From the NCBI GenBank assembly GCA_014706295.1, contig JACSVZ010000015.1, forward strand, positions 59,393,535 through 59,457,534: a DNA stretch of 64,000 nt. The letters are read 5' to 3'. A model generated the notes under the pieces. That model worked only from the letters and a program-made list of their open reading frames with translations. It was not told the DNA's origin and did not search any database. This document shows, piece by piece, positions 53,188 through 64,000 of this stretch; within the stretch, counting starts at the first letter, position 1, and each line of letters starts with the position of its first letter. This DNA comes from Lycocorax pyrrhopterus obiensis. Taxonomy: Eukaryota > Chordata > Aves > Passeriformes > Paradisaeidae. The translations under genes and the position numbers were made by a program.

Positions 53188-56100
53188 GAGTCATGCAGAA
53201 CACCCCAGAGGGGGGTACGAGAATTTGTGTTCATTTACCAAAACAAATGTGTCTTCCAGAGAAAGAGGTCTCATTATATCAGAAAGGAATCACCACATCT
53301 GAGGGCCTTCAGCATAACAGCAAGCTTCAAGCAATCCACAGCATCGAAAACACTGAGAAGCCACTGGCCACTGCACCAGAAATTTTGCCTTTGGCCAAGG
53401 GCATTCTCACAGGAATGAGTATAGAGCAACGTGGTTAGGAGACTGTCTCAATTCCCACTTGCTTGCTGAGCAGCTTTCTTTTATAGGAGAGACTAAATGT
53501 CTGTGAGGCTTGTGTTGTCTTGGTGGTAGTGAGGATTAAAAGACAAGGATGGATTATGAACTGTGATACTGACTCTGTCAGCAAAAGACACCGATGTTTT
53601 AAAACTTTGTATATTACAGTATAAGCATTCATTTGGAGGTTATCCATCCTATCTGACCTATCCCTGAAGAACAATAACTCTTAAAACTCCAGCGACGTGG
53701 GATATTGCCCTGAGAAACATAACACGTCACCATGTTCTCTCTCTCCCACATCAAAGCTGCAGTCTCTGTACTTGATTCCTGTTACTGATTTGGATTTTTT
53801 AAACTCTTAAAATATCCTTTCTCCAAGCCAATACCAACCCTAATGGACTTTTCTGCTCACAGAAGAGGCTAGAAACTGAAAGGTGCAAGTTAGTATCTGA
53901 ACTTTTATTAGATCAGAGTTGTAGATAGTCACCAACATATCTGTAAAGTGCTGGACAATCAAATTACAGCAGGTAGTCAGGCCAGGGGAAGCTCAGCTAC
54001 CCTGGATATTATGAAGGAAAATCCTAAGACTGGAACATAATTGAACAGTCATTTTCTGAACAGTAAAATTATTTGATTGAGGTGGTATCCTTTCCTGCCT
54101 TTTCTTGGAACACACTCAATCACATTAGTGGGGTTTTTTGTGCCTAAATGGGATGGTTTTGAGTTGTAAAATATGATTATTCACACTGGAATAATAATGT
54201 GAGGAATATAAAACTGTTTAGTCCTTAAAGCTGATCAGCTTATCACTGTCCAACACAAAGGACTCAGAAATCAGATACCCGAACAAGCTGAACGTGTTGA
54301 AGCGGTGACCAGGGATGCTCTGGGAACAGGAGGGTCTGGACTAATTTTTGCAAACATGAGATACGGTCCCGGTTCTAGTAAAGTACATCAGGCAGGAAAA
54401 CCAGTGTTCCTTGCTCCTTTGTTTCCCTGTTTTCATCTGCTTCTCGTTTCCTAGGAGAGCTGCATTTTCTTCTCCAGTGTCTACTTCGACTACGTTCTCC
54501 CTCTATCTAATCTTCCACCCCATCCCTCCCCTTCCTTTTCCACTGGCTGCCACTTCTGTTCCCTTAGTAGCGGTTTTGGGGCTTGTGCTGTCACTTGAGG
54601 GTCCCTCAGATGCCACACGGGTCGGTATTCACACTGCTTTTGAATAAAATGTTGGTGTTTTCAGCTTCCCCCACGCGTATGCGAGTGAAGGCAGGAAGCA
54701 GCAGGGAGAGCAGCAGAGCACTACAAGGCAGCACTCACATTGTGGACCCCAAAGTCACTGCTCATATGAGGAAGGAAATAGGGTTCTGGTGACACCAAAC
54801 AATGTGCAGGGTATGCAAGGGGCCTAGATGTAAAGTCATTCCCATGCCCCAGTCCCATCACCTTCCATGCCTCCCACAAAGTCTCCAAAGGAAAATGTTT
54901 TGCTTCTTACTTTCTGAAGGTTTGGGCTGGGGTTTAGGGAGAGAAGAGCAACAGTTTTATAAATAATGACTGAAATAAATTACACTTGAATCAAATGAAA
55001 GCTATGTAAATATTCCAAATATTATTACAAGAAAATCTAGAATAAGTTATTATTTGTATATAAAATAAAGCTTGTTAGGTCAACGTTGCTTTTAATGGTA
55101 GAATGAAAACAAAGTTAAGAACCTGGTGGATTCACACTTTTTTCTTGTTTTCCCTACTCCTGTTTTACTGGTAGTCTCCACCCAGCCTCATTGCTTCTGC
55201 TCATGTATTTAACTCAGAGGCAAAGAGCTATGAAGTCTCCATCAGCTGAAAATAACACAGATAAGAGCGTTCATCTGCAAAGTTGAAATCACCATCTGAA
55301 TATTATCTAATTTCTCAATGAAGATATGGTTGTTTCGGGTTTACAGTTTCACAGAATGGTAAATGTCCTGAACTAGTTCTCAAGAAGTTCCAAAGGAAAC
55401 AATACATATGCTCTGTACTGAAACAGTTTAAAGCAAAAAGAAAAAAAAAATAAAAGGAAAAATCAGCCTTGTTTTCTCTGTTGCCTTCACAGTGGATCAA
55501 TCAGACAGCAATTCCTAGAAATATGGAAATATGTATAGTATATCTTAGAGTGGGAGAGATAATAAACTGCTATAGGTGCTAAGGAGATGCAAAAGAAAAA
55601 AATTATCCGGGTTATATCCTCAAAAAAATATCTCCAACATTCTTTTCCTAGAGAGTAATTTTCTTAAGTGTGTATTATTCTGACTAGTAATCAGAAAATG
55701 ACTGAACTCTGGACAACAGCCTAATTTTTGTCCTGCTTCATATTTTCTGTCCAAAGTAACACGGAACACAACTGGTGTCATTAGAATCTGTGTTTTTATA
55801 AATCATCCAGACCTGTATTTCTGCTGTTATGACTGAGAATTTAAACCAGCACTTTCAAATGCGCATTGGCCAAGCACAAATGCTACAATTTACAGGGCAA
55901 ATACTGTCTTTTCAGTGCATGAAAAGGCTAAGCCATTTTTTAGAATTTGAAATAAATTTTAAGGGCACTTCAGACATCCTGAGTTGAATGTGTATCAAAT
56001 TTTCACACCACTTTAAAAAATCATACCAATTATCACACCAATATGCCAATCTTGTAATGGTTTTCATTAAGAAACTGGAAGGCTTGGGATTTTTTGAGAT

Positions 56101-59009
56101 ACTGCCTTCTATTGAAAGAATATAATAAAGGAGACCAAGATTAAGTTTCATCTAGTATCTCTTTTGGATATTTACATTTTGGAGCACCTCATAAAGATTA
56201 AATTTTTTTTTCTTTTTTTTGGGAAGAGATGAAGTGTACAAATGCTCACAATGAGGCAGCTGCTCTCAGGTAATCATATGCATTTGCTTACTGACTCATT
56301 AAAACATTGTTCTCTGCAAGTGCAGGTGTTGATGAGATCAGACAAACATTCTGGTGGTGGGCAACCTAGCTGCAGAGTCTTGGTCTTTTAACAGCTGGAT
56401 TTGTTTTCTCATCCAAATTCAAATTAATAAAACAAAATTCTGAGGAGGATCAAACCCCAGTGCATAACCAGGAGTTTTGGTGGGAGGTGGCAGGTTTTCC
56501 ATTTACAAGTTTGCTTTGCCTGCTGCAATACCAGATAAACTGGCTGTGCTGCATTGCAGGAGTCAACCAGCCAGTGCCCCACAGATTTGATAGCAGAAAC
56601 CTGCCTTTCACATCTAGGTTGTAATTTGATTTTGACCTATGTTGATCATGAAAGCTAGTCTCTGTAAAAGATGTTGCTGATATCAATTATCAGTAGATAG
56701 GATTTCATATCACCTAGAAATAGCTACAGTTATTAATGATTTATCTTTCATCATGGTGGATTAAGTAGAGAGACCAAATGGCTGCCACGTGAAGGAGTAG
56801 GAAATTCCATTTATCACTAGGTGTGGATTCCCCCAGTCAAAAGGAAAGTATAGTATGAATAGTAGATTTCTGTCTCCTTCCCACACAACAATCTTTTAAA
56901 ATAGTTCTTAGGTGGTTTTTTTATCTCATGTATTTCGGGTGATAACTCTGCTGTGTTTCCAGCATTGGACACTACTTCTCAGTATTAGGGTTTAGAACTG
57001 CAGCTCTTCAGTGGTACATCAAATGTGATAGGAAAGTCTAGCAGAATTCTAAGGGAATTAAAATCTTCTGGAAATAATCAGAACCTCAGAAGAAAGAGAC
57101 CCAACACTACTAAAAGCAGTAGGAAAGGTATTAAAAGTTACAGATTGATAGTAGTCTACTAATTCCACTGCTAGGGTTATGCCCTGGACGTAAATTGCTT
57201 GGGGAATAAAGCAGGGCTCTGACTACGTTCTGTACATTGAGACTAAATTATCCCTTGGTATAAATTTCATGGAAATGAGTGGACTCACTCTGTTAGTTAA
57301 CCTACAATACTCTGTTGGCTTTTCCACAACAGGCTGTGTGCTGGGAGAACCATCTCCTGTTACCTCTGCTGCCTTTTTGTTCTGAGATCAGGGAGATTTG
57401 TCTCAGTGTTCAGCCCTCAGCATGGCTGTTGTTTTCCAGAGTTTGTGTGCATTTTTTCACTACCATTACACATTCCCGCCGCATAGCAGGAATTACTGAT
57501 AATTATCCTCTTCATTAATGTGGCTATTAGGGAGAAATTTCTAAACTTGGCCAACTGCTTAGTCTGTATGTTTGATTCTTACGTACTCGTGTAGCCTTTC
57601 TGTTGACTGCACTGCAGGGCTCCAGTCACAGGAAACCCCAGGCTCCTCTCTTAGCAAGTGTAGCCTGTAAAAAAAAATCAATGAAAATCCACTGAAATAT
57701 TAAATTGAAGTTGCATTTATTCACCAGTTGCAACACTGCCAGTATTGAACTGCATTTGAAATGCTTTTCCACAGTGGTGGCCCCAGTGTGAAAGGTGAAA
57801 TATAAACCTCAGTTCTCTCACCAGGATTATTACGTTAAGAGGTTGTGTGGTTACATGTTCACAACTGAAGTGAAACAAAGATAAGGATCTTGCACTTGCA
57901 GGTTTCAACCTAGTGTATTTTAGCTGGCTACCACAAAATACATCGGGCTGTGTTAGAACAGCCTTTCTCTGAAGTCCCGCTGCTGTTCTGGTACATCAGC
58001 TGTTCTTTGCAATGCCCTAAAATACTGTTGCCATTTTGAAATTTATAATAAAGACCTTTAAAGCAAGAAAACTGAAACCACCTGATTTAGCATGTGTTTT
58101 ATGTGCGTAACCAGCATTTCAATGGGTGTGGCACACAGGGATTAGACACAGGTCAACGTTTTACTTTAGATGGGAACACACGGCCACTTTGGGGAAAGAT
58201 GGCACTGGGAACAAGGCGGGGAGCAGCTTGGGGGGACAGCAGTGGCTGCTGGCTCCAGCTCCTCCTCGCCTCCTCGCTGGAGGGAGCGGCATTTCCCAAT
58301 GCACCGCTTTGGTCCCTGTGTCATTCCCACCAGGGGAGCGAAGGCCACGGCAGATGCTGCTGTGTGGTGCGCCCACCTTTGATCCCTGGTCAGCCAGACG
58401 TCCTGCCACGCACACCCAGGGAAGACGAGATGGACACTCAGCAGTAGGATCTGCTCCCAGAGCTCCCGGTGGGACAGATCCAGCCAGAGGATGGGGCAGC
58501 GGTGCTCCCGACGATTAGATGGGGTCCCCGTGTCTGCGGGGCCAGACCCGACCCTTCTCTAGCTTGGTGCACCCTGTGTAAACAGAGCACCAGCTCGGGC
58601 AGCCCAAGGCCTAAGTGCTGCCAGCGGAAAAAACACGGATGTTTTATCGATCCTAGCGATCGATTATTTTAGCTACCACTAGAACTACAGCCAGCAGGTT
58701 AACATGGGAATTTTGGAAGCGTCTGTCGCTGCCGCGCGGTTCGTGTTTGTGAAGATTCACCCCAAAGCCGCAGCGCTGCTGTTTGCTGAGGGATGCCCGG
58801 CATCCCACTCGTTTCTCGTTTGAATTCCGCCGGCACCGCGGAATTACCCCGGGTTTCCCCGCTGCCGGGGAGGACCCGCAGACCCCCCGGCAGCGGTGTT
58901 CCACCCGATTCCACAGCCGGGCGTGCGCGGGGCTCCTCCTGTTCCCGGTTCCCGGCTCCCGCTCCCCGGACCGGTCCGGGGGGGGCGGCGCCGCCACCGC
59001 GCTCCCGCG

Positions 59010-59023
59010 CCGCCAGGGGGCGC
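59010..59023 (+). promoter_or_regulatory. CTCF-type core motif in the BRAF promoter
   Basis: CCGCCAGGGGGCGC matches 13 of 14 positions of CCASYAGRKGGCRS on the plus strand. It points away from the minus-strand motif at 31267, so the two would be divergent. Confidence 0.6.
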
Positions 59024-59109
59024 TGCTGCTGCGGCGGGCGGGGCCGCGACGGAGGGGGCGGGGCCCGAGCCCACGTCCGAGTTCCCAGGGCGACGGGGCG
59101 GTCGCGCCG

Positions 59110-59182
59110 TGACGTCACGGTGCTTCCCGGTGACGTCAGGCGGGCCCATGCGCCGTGGCCGCGGCGATTCGGTGTGACGTCA
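59110..59182. promoter_or_regulatory. Cluster of three perfect CRE palindromes (TGACGTCA)
   Basis: TGACGTCA occurs at 59110-59117, 59131-59138 and 59175-59182, with start-to-start spacings of 21 and 44 bp. A half-type TGACGC follows at 59195-59200. These are the full-consensus CREB/ATF sites and each contains a CpG. They lie 154-226 bp upstream of the BRAF start codon. Confidence 0.85.
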
Positions 59183-59332
59183 CGGGGCCGGTCGTGACGC
59201 GCCGGCGGCGCTGGGAGCGGGCCGGGACCGCGCTCGCCGCCCGCCCCTCGCACTACGGGTCGCGGCTGGGGCCGCCCCGGCGGCGGGGACGCCGCCGCCC
59301 CCGGCCCCGCCCTCGCCCCGGCGCTCCGGCCC

Positions 59333-59343
59333 AAGATGGCGGC
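59333..59343 (+). promoter_or_regulatory. YY1-type motif over the BRAF start codon
   Basis: AAGATGGCGGC matches the YY1 consensus and contains the initiator ATG. YY1 motifs in this orientation are known to mark the region just downstream of transcription starts in TATA-less genes. Confidence 0.65.
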
Positions 59344-59467
59344 GCTGAGCAGCGGCGGCAGCGCCGAGGGGGCCTCGCTCTTCAACGGGGACATGGAGCC
59401 CGAGCCGCCCGCGCTCGGCGCCGGCTACGCGAGGGGCGGCAGCGGGGACCCGGCCATCCCGGAGGAG
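59336..59467 (+). CDS. BRAF: BRAF coding exon 1 (B-Raf kinase, N-terminal 44 residues)
   Basis: The frame begins M-A-A-L-S-S-G-G-S, has the conserved [10 protein letters not shown] block (residues 14-23), a variable Gly/Ala/Pro linker, and ends D-P-A-I-P-E-E before a consensus donor (GAG|GTAAGC, GT at 59468). The intron is phase 0. The ends match human BRAF exon 1, which encodes 46 residues; this copy has 44, the difference lying in the linker. BRAF is a cytosolic Ser/Thr kinase acting between RAS and MEK. Exon 1 encodes only the start of the BRAF-specific N-terminal region. The RAS-binding, cysteine-rich and kinase domains are in exons beyond the window. A short upstream ATG at 59148 opens a nine-codon frame ending at 59177, if the leader reaches that far. 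Confidence 0.95.
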
Positions 59468-62400
59468 GTAAGCCCACGCGGCGGCCGCGGCGGCCGCCCG
59501 CCCCCGGGGCTCGGGCCCGGCCGTGCCGGGGGCGGCCCGTGCCGGCGGGGGCAGGGAGCGGGGGCCGCGGCGGGGAGGGTGCGGGTCCCGGCCGGGTTGC
59601 AGAGAAGCCCGGCTCGGTGCCCCTGCGGCCGCGGCTGCCGTGTCCGGCGAAGATTTTATGTGGGGGTTTGCCATCGTTTCCCCCGATGGTTTTGAAACAC
59701 TCGAAATGCATTTTAAAACAAGGTTGGGTTCGCTTCGCTTTGTGGACGTGCCTTTTGTGGACGTTTCAGCACAAAGCGTCTTAGGAAATGCTAACGGACA
59801 GGGCACCGTGGAGGCGGTGAGGATGTCAGGCCTGTGGTTGGTGTCTTTCTTACATACTTCCTGTGTTTTTGGGGCTTATTACTTAACTTCCCAATCCCAC
59901 GGGGAGCGAGCGGTACTACCTGTTTTGCTGGGGTTGAAGTGTGAGTTGCGAACGCTTCTGAAATGTTTTCGGAAGGGGGAATAAACTGTGCGGTAACAAC
60001 ACAAGGTGCTTCGCAGATTCAAGCACTGTAGGCATCCAAGGCAGGCCAAACTGCCAGATGCCATGCCTCGAGTCTGTTCTGGAGGTAAATACAGATGCCA
60101 GAAGCTCTGCTGTTTTGTTCTCAACGTTACTCGCTGGAGAGTGTTTCAGCTCAGCTTTCCCTGCTGTGTCTGCAGTTGGTACTCTCATCTCTGAGCAGCC
60201 CTGTGGCCCTGTGAGGAGCCCAGCCCACCTGGTAACCTCTCGTTCTGGCTCTGGGGGGAGAGCCTCCAGCAGGGAAAAGGAGCTGGCTTGGATCAGCCGC
60301 TCTCAGAGGGGTCCTGTTTGATTCCCAACTCCCCAAAGACTGGGGGTTTATCCATTTTATTTATTAAGAGCGTACTGGATTATAGTGGAGTTAGTGAGTT
60401 GAGAAGTTTGAGAAGTGCTAGAGCTCATGCTGGGTAGATGGCCAGAAAGGAGAAATAGGGAAAGAGTCCGTCCCTATGGATGTTTGCAAGACGTGAGGTT
60501 GATTCCCTCATCTTAAGGAGTTCCTGACTTATTTGTTGAAGGCAGGCAAAACGCGGCAGTACACATCTATTTTACACCTACCCAGCATGGTGATTAAACG
60601 CCTTGAGTAATGCCAGTCCAGTCTGAACTTTCCTGAGTAAGGAGAAACACTCAGCTGGTTGAGAAACCCAAACATCTGAAGAGTGGGGTTTAACAAACGC
60701 ACGCTTTTAGCAGCAAAGTGAGGCTAAAAAGCTTCTGAATTTCTCAGTTATTTCTGCCGTTTAAAATAAAATCTATGGAATTAATCCAATAGCTGGTTTA
60801 TATTGTGGCCCTCGAAACAATAACATCAATACAGCTGAGCTGCTTAGTTAAACTGTAGTATAAGAGAGAAGAGAGGGAAAAACAGTTGCAAGAGGCAGGA
60901 ATTTTTTGAAAAATAAGTTTTCATACTAAAGGGGTTATTTGTGAAACTGCACGAAGTCACTTGAACTTCAAAAATGTTTTAGACTATGTCAGTCATTAGA
61001 TTTGATTCCAGTTGGTAAATTACATAGTGTGGCTGCTTCTGCTCTCATCCTGAATATCTCCCCTGGACGAGGCAGAGAGATAAGTGGTCCCCCTGCCAAG
61101 CAGAAAGGTTGATATGTTGTTGGTATGGGTGGAAGTATTTAGGAAGTGTGTGGGGGCTAGTCTTGTATTATTTAAAAGGAAAGTTCTTATATGTTGGAAA
61201 TACTGAAGCACACGGGTCTCAAGGCAGAGCTGGTTGTAGAGTTTTTATTTTCTGATGTGGTTTTGTTCTGTAGTTAGCTAGTTCTTCCTCAAGTTGTAGG
61301 TAATTAAGTTTTGTTTACTGTAGAAGTACACCTATTACTTCACCTAAATCTGTACCTTAATGAAGTTCAAGCCCAAAAAATTGCTGACACAGTTAAAATG
61401 GAAACTATCCTTAATACTAAAACAAGCCAACCTAAAGTGTAATGCAACTTCAAAGTGACATAAGTCAGAAAAATACCAAAGTGCTTGTAACTGACTCATG
61501 GCTATAATGTAAGTACATGTTCTAGTGTTTTGTTTCATTGCTTTAAGACCAGGTAAATCTAGGCTTTAAGAGTAACCTTGCTATGGAAGCCTGTCAAGGA
61601 GCATGACCTTACTTATTTAAGGCGATACCTGAAAAGGTTTCAGTTCCTATAGTCTTTAGGGGAATGCAGTCCTGATTTCCAGAAGGCAAACCTTCAGTCG
61701 TGCACTCAGTTTCTGCTTTTGGAAGGGGAGCAGACAAGAAGAATTTCTGACAGATGTTGAAGTAATCTTACACACACTTGTATATTAGAGCCCTCTGCTA
61801 AAGGAGATGTTATGTATTGAGATTGTAATCAAATGCTCTCTGTTGGTTACAGCTACATCACTGGCCCTTACGAATTCTCAAGGGTTGGGGCTTTGAAAAA
61901 CAAATTTAAGCCATATTGTTCTGCTCATGACCAGTTCTTAATCAAATACTGAATTTATGTCTTTAAAAGTTGCTTTGGTAGCCTAAGTGCCATTACTAAA
62001 AGTCTTCTAATAATGAGTATTGTAACTCTTCTAATAAATAGTATAATAATTGCTAAACTTTTTTTTTCCTTATATTAAAATTCAAAGTTGGTAAGGGTAG
62101 TTGCCCATGCAGTCATAGAGAAGATGTAGCAACTGGGTACTTATTGGAGACAGAAGGATTTGGAAAGGGTAGGGGCAAGTGCATTTAGCAGAAATTTTTT
62201 CCTCTTCCCCTCACTGTTTTGTTGCTGGTGCTGGGAGGCCTTGGATGCGAGCTGGCGTCTGCAGGCACAGAGGTTGGCTTCTTCCCCAGCATGAATTCTC
62301 GGGACAAGAGATTGTTTGGATGGAAGGTTTTCAGAGCATTGCAGGGTTGTTGATATAGTAAGGAGTGTGTGACAGCTGGGAGGAAGGGTTCTGCTCTTGT

Positions 62401-64000
62401 TGCTAGAGATTATTTACACTAATATTAAATAATTCAAATGGGATTTTCTGTACTTGGAGCTTTGTGCCCTAAACTGCTCTTTGTAAGACAAAAATTACTT
62501 TGAAGGCTGTGAAGTGAGGGCCTGAGCTGCTGGATGGTCATTTTCTAGGCAGCAGTGCTGGCATTTATCCTGCATGAATATTAGTTATAAATTTAGAAAC
62601 CTTAATCCTATGAAACAGATTTAAGAGTAAAATGGAGAATGGATGAAAAGATATATAAAATGAAGACAGAATGAAAGGGCACCTCTAACCTTACAATATG
62701 AAGTAAGTGGTGGGTTCTCATAAGGCAGTGTAGGTACATGAAGCAAAAGTGGGGTTGATTTTGTTGCAGTAACATTTAGGGAACCTCTGTTCCTGGGTGT
62801 TAGAACAACTTTCCTTTGGAGTGTCTATTTCTCTAAAGAGTTTACAATTAAACGTGCTACTTATTTGGAAACTTGAAACCGTATGAGTGGTTTTTTACTT
62901 CATTGCTTTTGTAGTTTTGGGAATATGTTTTATGTTCAATCTCAATTATGTTTCCTTGCATTTGTATTTAGTTGTTGAACTAACTTCATAGTCTGTGAAT
63001 GGCATCCTGTTTAATTGTGAGGACAAGTTAAAGTGGAGCTGGATGTGAAGCATCCTGTAGCTAATATTCTGCAGTAGTATATCTCAAAAGATAAGTGAAA
63101 TAATTGTTTCTTTTACATAGCATGGGAAAGGCCATAGCTGAATACGATGTCTGACTTTGGGTCACAGCTTCAAGAAATGCATGGTCTAGCTGAGGGGAGT
63201 CTAGAGTAGAATACTAGCAGTGATGTAAAGTCTGGAAGGTCAAAGCTTTGAAGAAAGACTCAATAAAATCTGAAGTTGTTTTAAAAAGAAATGGAAATTG
63301 TCAAATCTGATGCAAAGAAGAATGCAAATAACCCGTTTGCCAGGCTTGTGGTGATTACTGCCAGAAGTAGTGAGTTTAAGTGGTAGCAGAGGAGATGGTT
63401 CCTTGTTACTATGAGATGTTTTTCTTTATGGCCAGGAATAGTGAAGCATGAAAAAAGACTTTCTGAACTTATCTATAAGCTGTTCATTAATAGACTGTCA
63501 CCTCAGTGGGCAAATATATGTCAGGAGTGATGGGGGAAAGCTGATCCAGGTGTAAAAAAGACAAAGACTTTGGTAACCTCTCATCTTTTTTTCTGTAGGT
63601 TTTTCATGATTTATTTCTGGCAAGGTGGATTGAACTTAGAACACAACCTTGAAATACATAGGTTTAGTGGGGATAGTAGAGATTTCTGCTTATGATGTTT
63701 TTCCCAAAAGGGAATTGGATTAACATCTCTGTCCTGTGGTAGCTTGTTTGATTACACAAAACTTGCTTAATAAAGTGATGGCTCCTTTTGGAAAGTTGTG
63801 ATGTCTTGGGAGGCTTGTTTCTTATCTGTGTGAATATCTACAAACTGGTTGGGAACAAAATGTTTAGTACTGATTTTTTTTTTCCTGATTTATAGTCTTG
63901 CTTCTTAATTCCCATTTGTATTTTGTTGTAGTTTTTAAACTGAAAGATCTCTTATTTTTAAAGCTGTTCTAATAATACCCTTCTTGACACTTGTTTAGCC
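59468..64000 (+). other. BRAF: BRAF intron 1 (first 4.5 kb)
   Basis: It starts at the exon 1 donor. The first 200 bp remain CpG-rich, then the sequence becomes ordinary intronic DNA. No frame resembles exon 2 (which begins V-W-N-I-K-Q in BRAF), so the intron runs past the window, consistent with the very long first intron in other vertebrates. No recognisable transposable element was found here. Confidence 0.85.

Larger units (their letters stand above)
46580..58699. other. Intergenic region between MRPS33 and BRAF
   Basis: About 12 kb with no open frame that resembles a known protein. It contains small simple repeats, a CR1 tail, twin AATAAA words and one solo LTR, all listed separately. 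The segments 47.0-50.3 kb, 53.5-56.4 kb and 56.7-58.1 kb show nothing I can name. Confidence 0.75.
58700..59335 (+). promoter_or_regulatory. BRAF: CpG-island promoter and 5' leader of BRAF
   Basis: From about 58740 the sequence becomes very GC- and CpG-rich and stays so to about 59640, with the BRAF start codon inside. It holds a GC box (GGGGGCGGGGC, 59054-59064), a CTCF-like motif, three full CRE palindromes and a YY1-type motif at the start codon. There is no TATA box. The transcription start is probably within the last 150-200 bp but cannot be set exactly. Confidence 0.85.

Noticed and set aside
53095..53438. Overlapping frames of 107 and 109 codons at the end of the LTR
   Set aside because: They run across the LTR edge, do not resemble retroviral proteins, and are best explained as chance.
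58324..58340. Second CTCF-like word (CCACCAGGGGAGCG)
   Set aside because: It differs from the core consensus at key GGC positions, so it was not called.
58699..59394. Minus-strand 231-codon frame opposite the BRAF promoter
   Set aside because: GC-rich CpG-island DNA gives long chance frames; it is Pro/Arg/Ala-rich and overlaps BRAF exon 1 in antisense.
59155..59806. Further long frames on both strands over BRAF exon 1 and the start of intron 1
   Set aside because: Shadows of the CpG island; only the frame starting at 59336 matches BRAF, and it ends at a donor.
63580..63660. Pyrimidine tract and TTCTGTAG as a possible BRAF exon 2 acceptor
   Set aside because: The downstream sequence does not encode the V-W-N-I-K-Q start of exon 2, so this is a decoy site in intron 1.

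Overview
The window is vertebrate nuclear DNA, almost certainly from a bird. It is mostly non-coding with split genes. It carries CR1-type LINE 3' ends ending in the ATTCTGTGAT-like tail, old CR1/L2-like and MIR-like relics, and a solo LTR of a kind I associate with non-galliform birds. Three genes are recognisable, in the arrangement of human 7q34: TMEM178B (minus strand), MRPS33 (plus) and BRAF (plus). The species and the Neoaves placement are inference.

Layout. 1-26029 is the start of the large first intron of TMEM178B, read leftwards. It holds a CR1-like reverse-transcriptase relic (about 4.84-6.31 kb), a second CR1-like fragment (about 14.86-15.33 kb), a pyrimidine-rich LINE relic (about 16.9-19.2 kb) and small repeats. 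TMEM178B coding exon 1 is at 26030-26411 (minus). Its GC-rich leader and promoter follow to about 27.8 kb, with a (CAG)12 tract and a GC-box array. From 27.8 to 41.8 kb is the region between the divergent TMEM178B and MRPS33 genes. It holds a GC-enriched patch, a CTCF-like site, a perfect hairpin, a MIR-like relic, microsatellites and CR1 tails.

MRPS33 is complete in its coding part. A CpG-rich promoter lies at about 41.93-42.29 kb, coding exons at 44347-44561 and 46243-46348 (106 residues in total), and a poly(A) signal at 46547. From 46.6 to 58.7 kb is intergenic, with a CR1 tail, twin AATAAA signals and the solo LTR at about 52.58-53.19 kb. BRAF begins in a strong CpG island. Its promoter has three perfect TGACGTCA sites within 73 bp, a CTCF-like site, and a YY1-type motif overlapping the start codon. 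Coding exon 1 is 59336-59467, and the rest of the window is BRAF intron 1.

The genes do not form a pathway. TMEM178B is a claudin-fold-like membrane protein, MRPS33 a subunit of the small mitochondrial ribosome, and BRAF a RAF kinase of the MAPK cascade. They stay together as a conserved syntenic block. I found no sign of a new multi-gene system. The most interesting items are regulatory (the BRAF CRE trio, the TMEM178B leader repeats, CTCF-like sites) and evolutionary (old LINE and SINE relics, the LTR).
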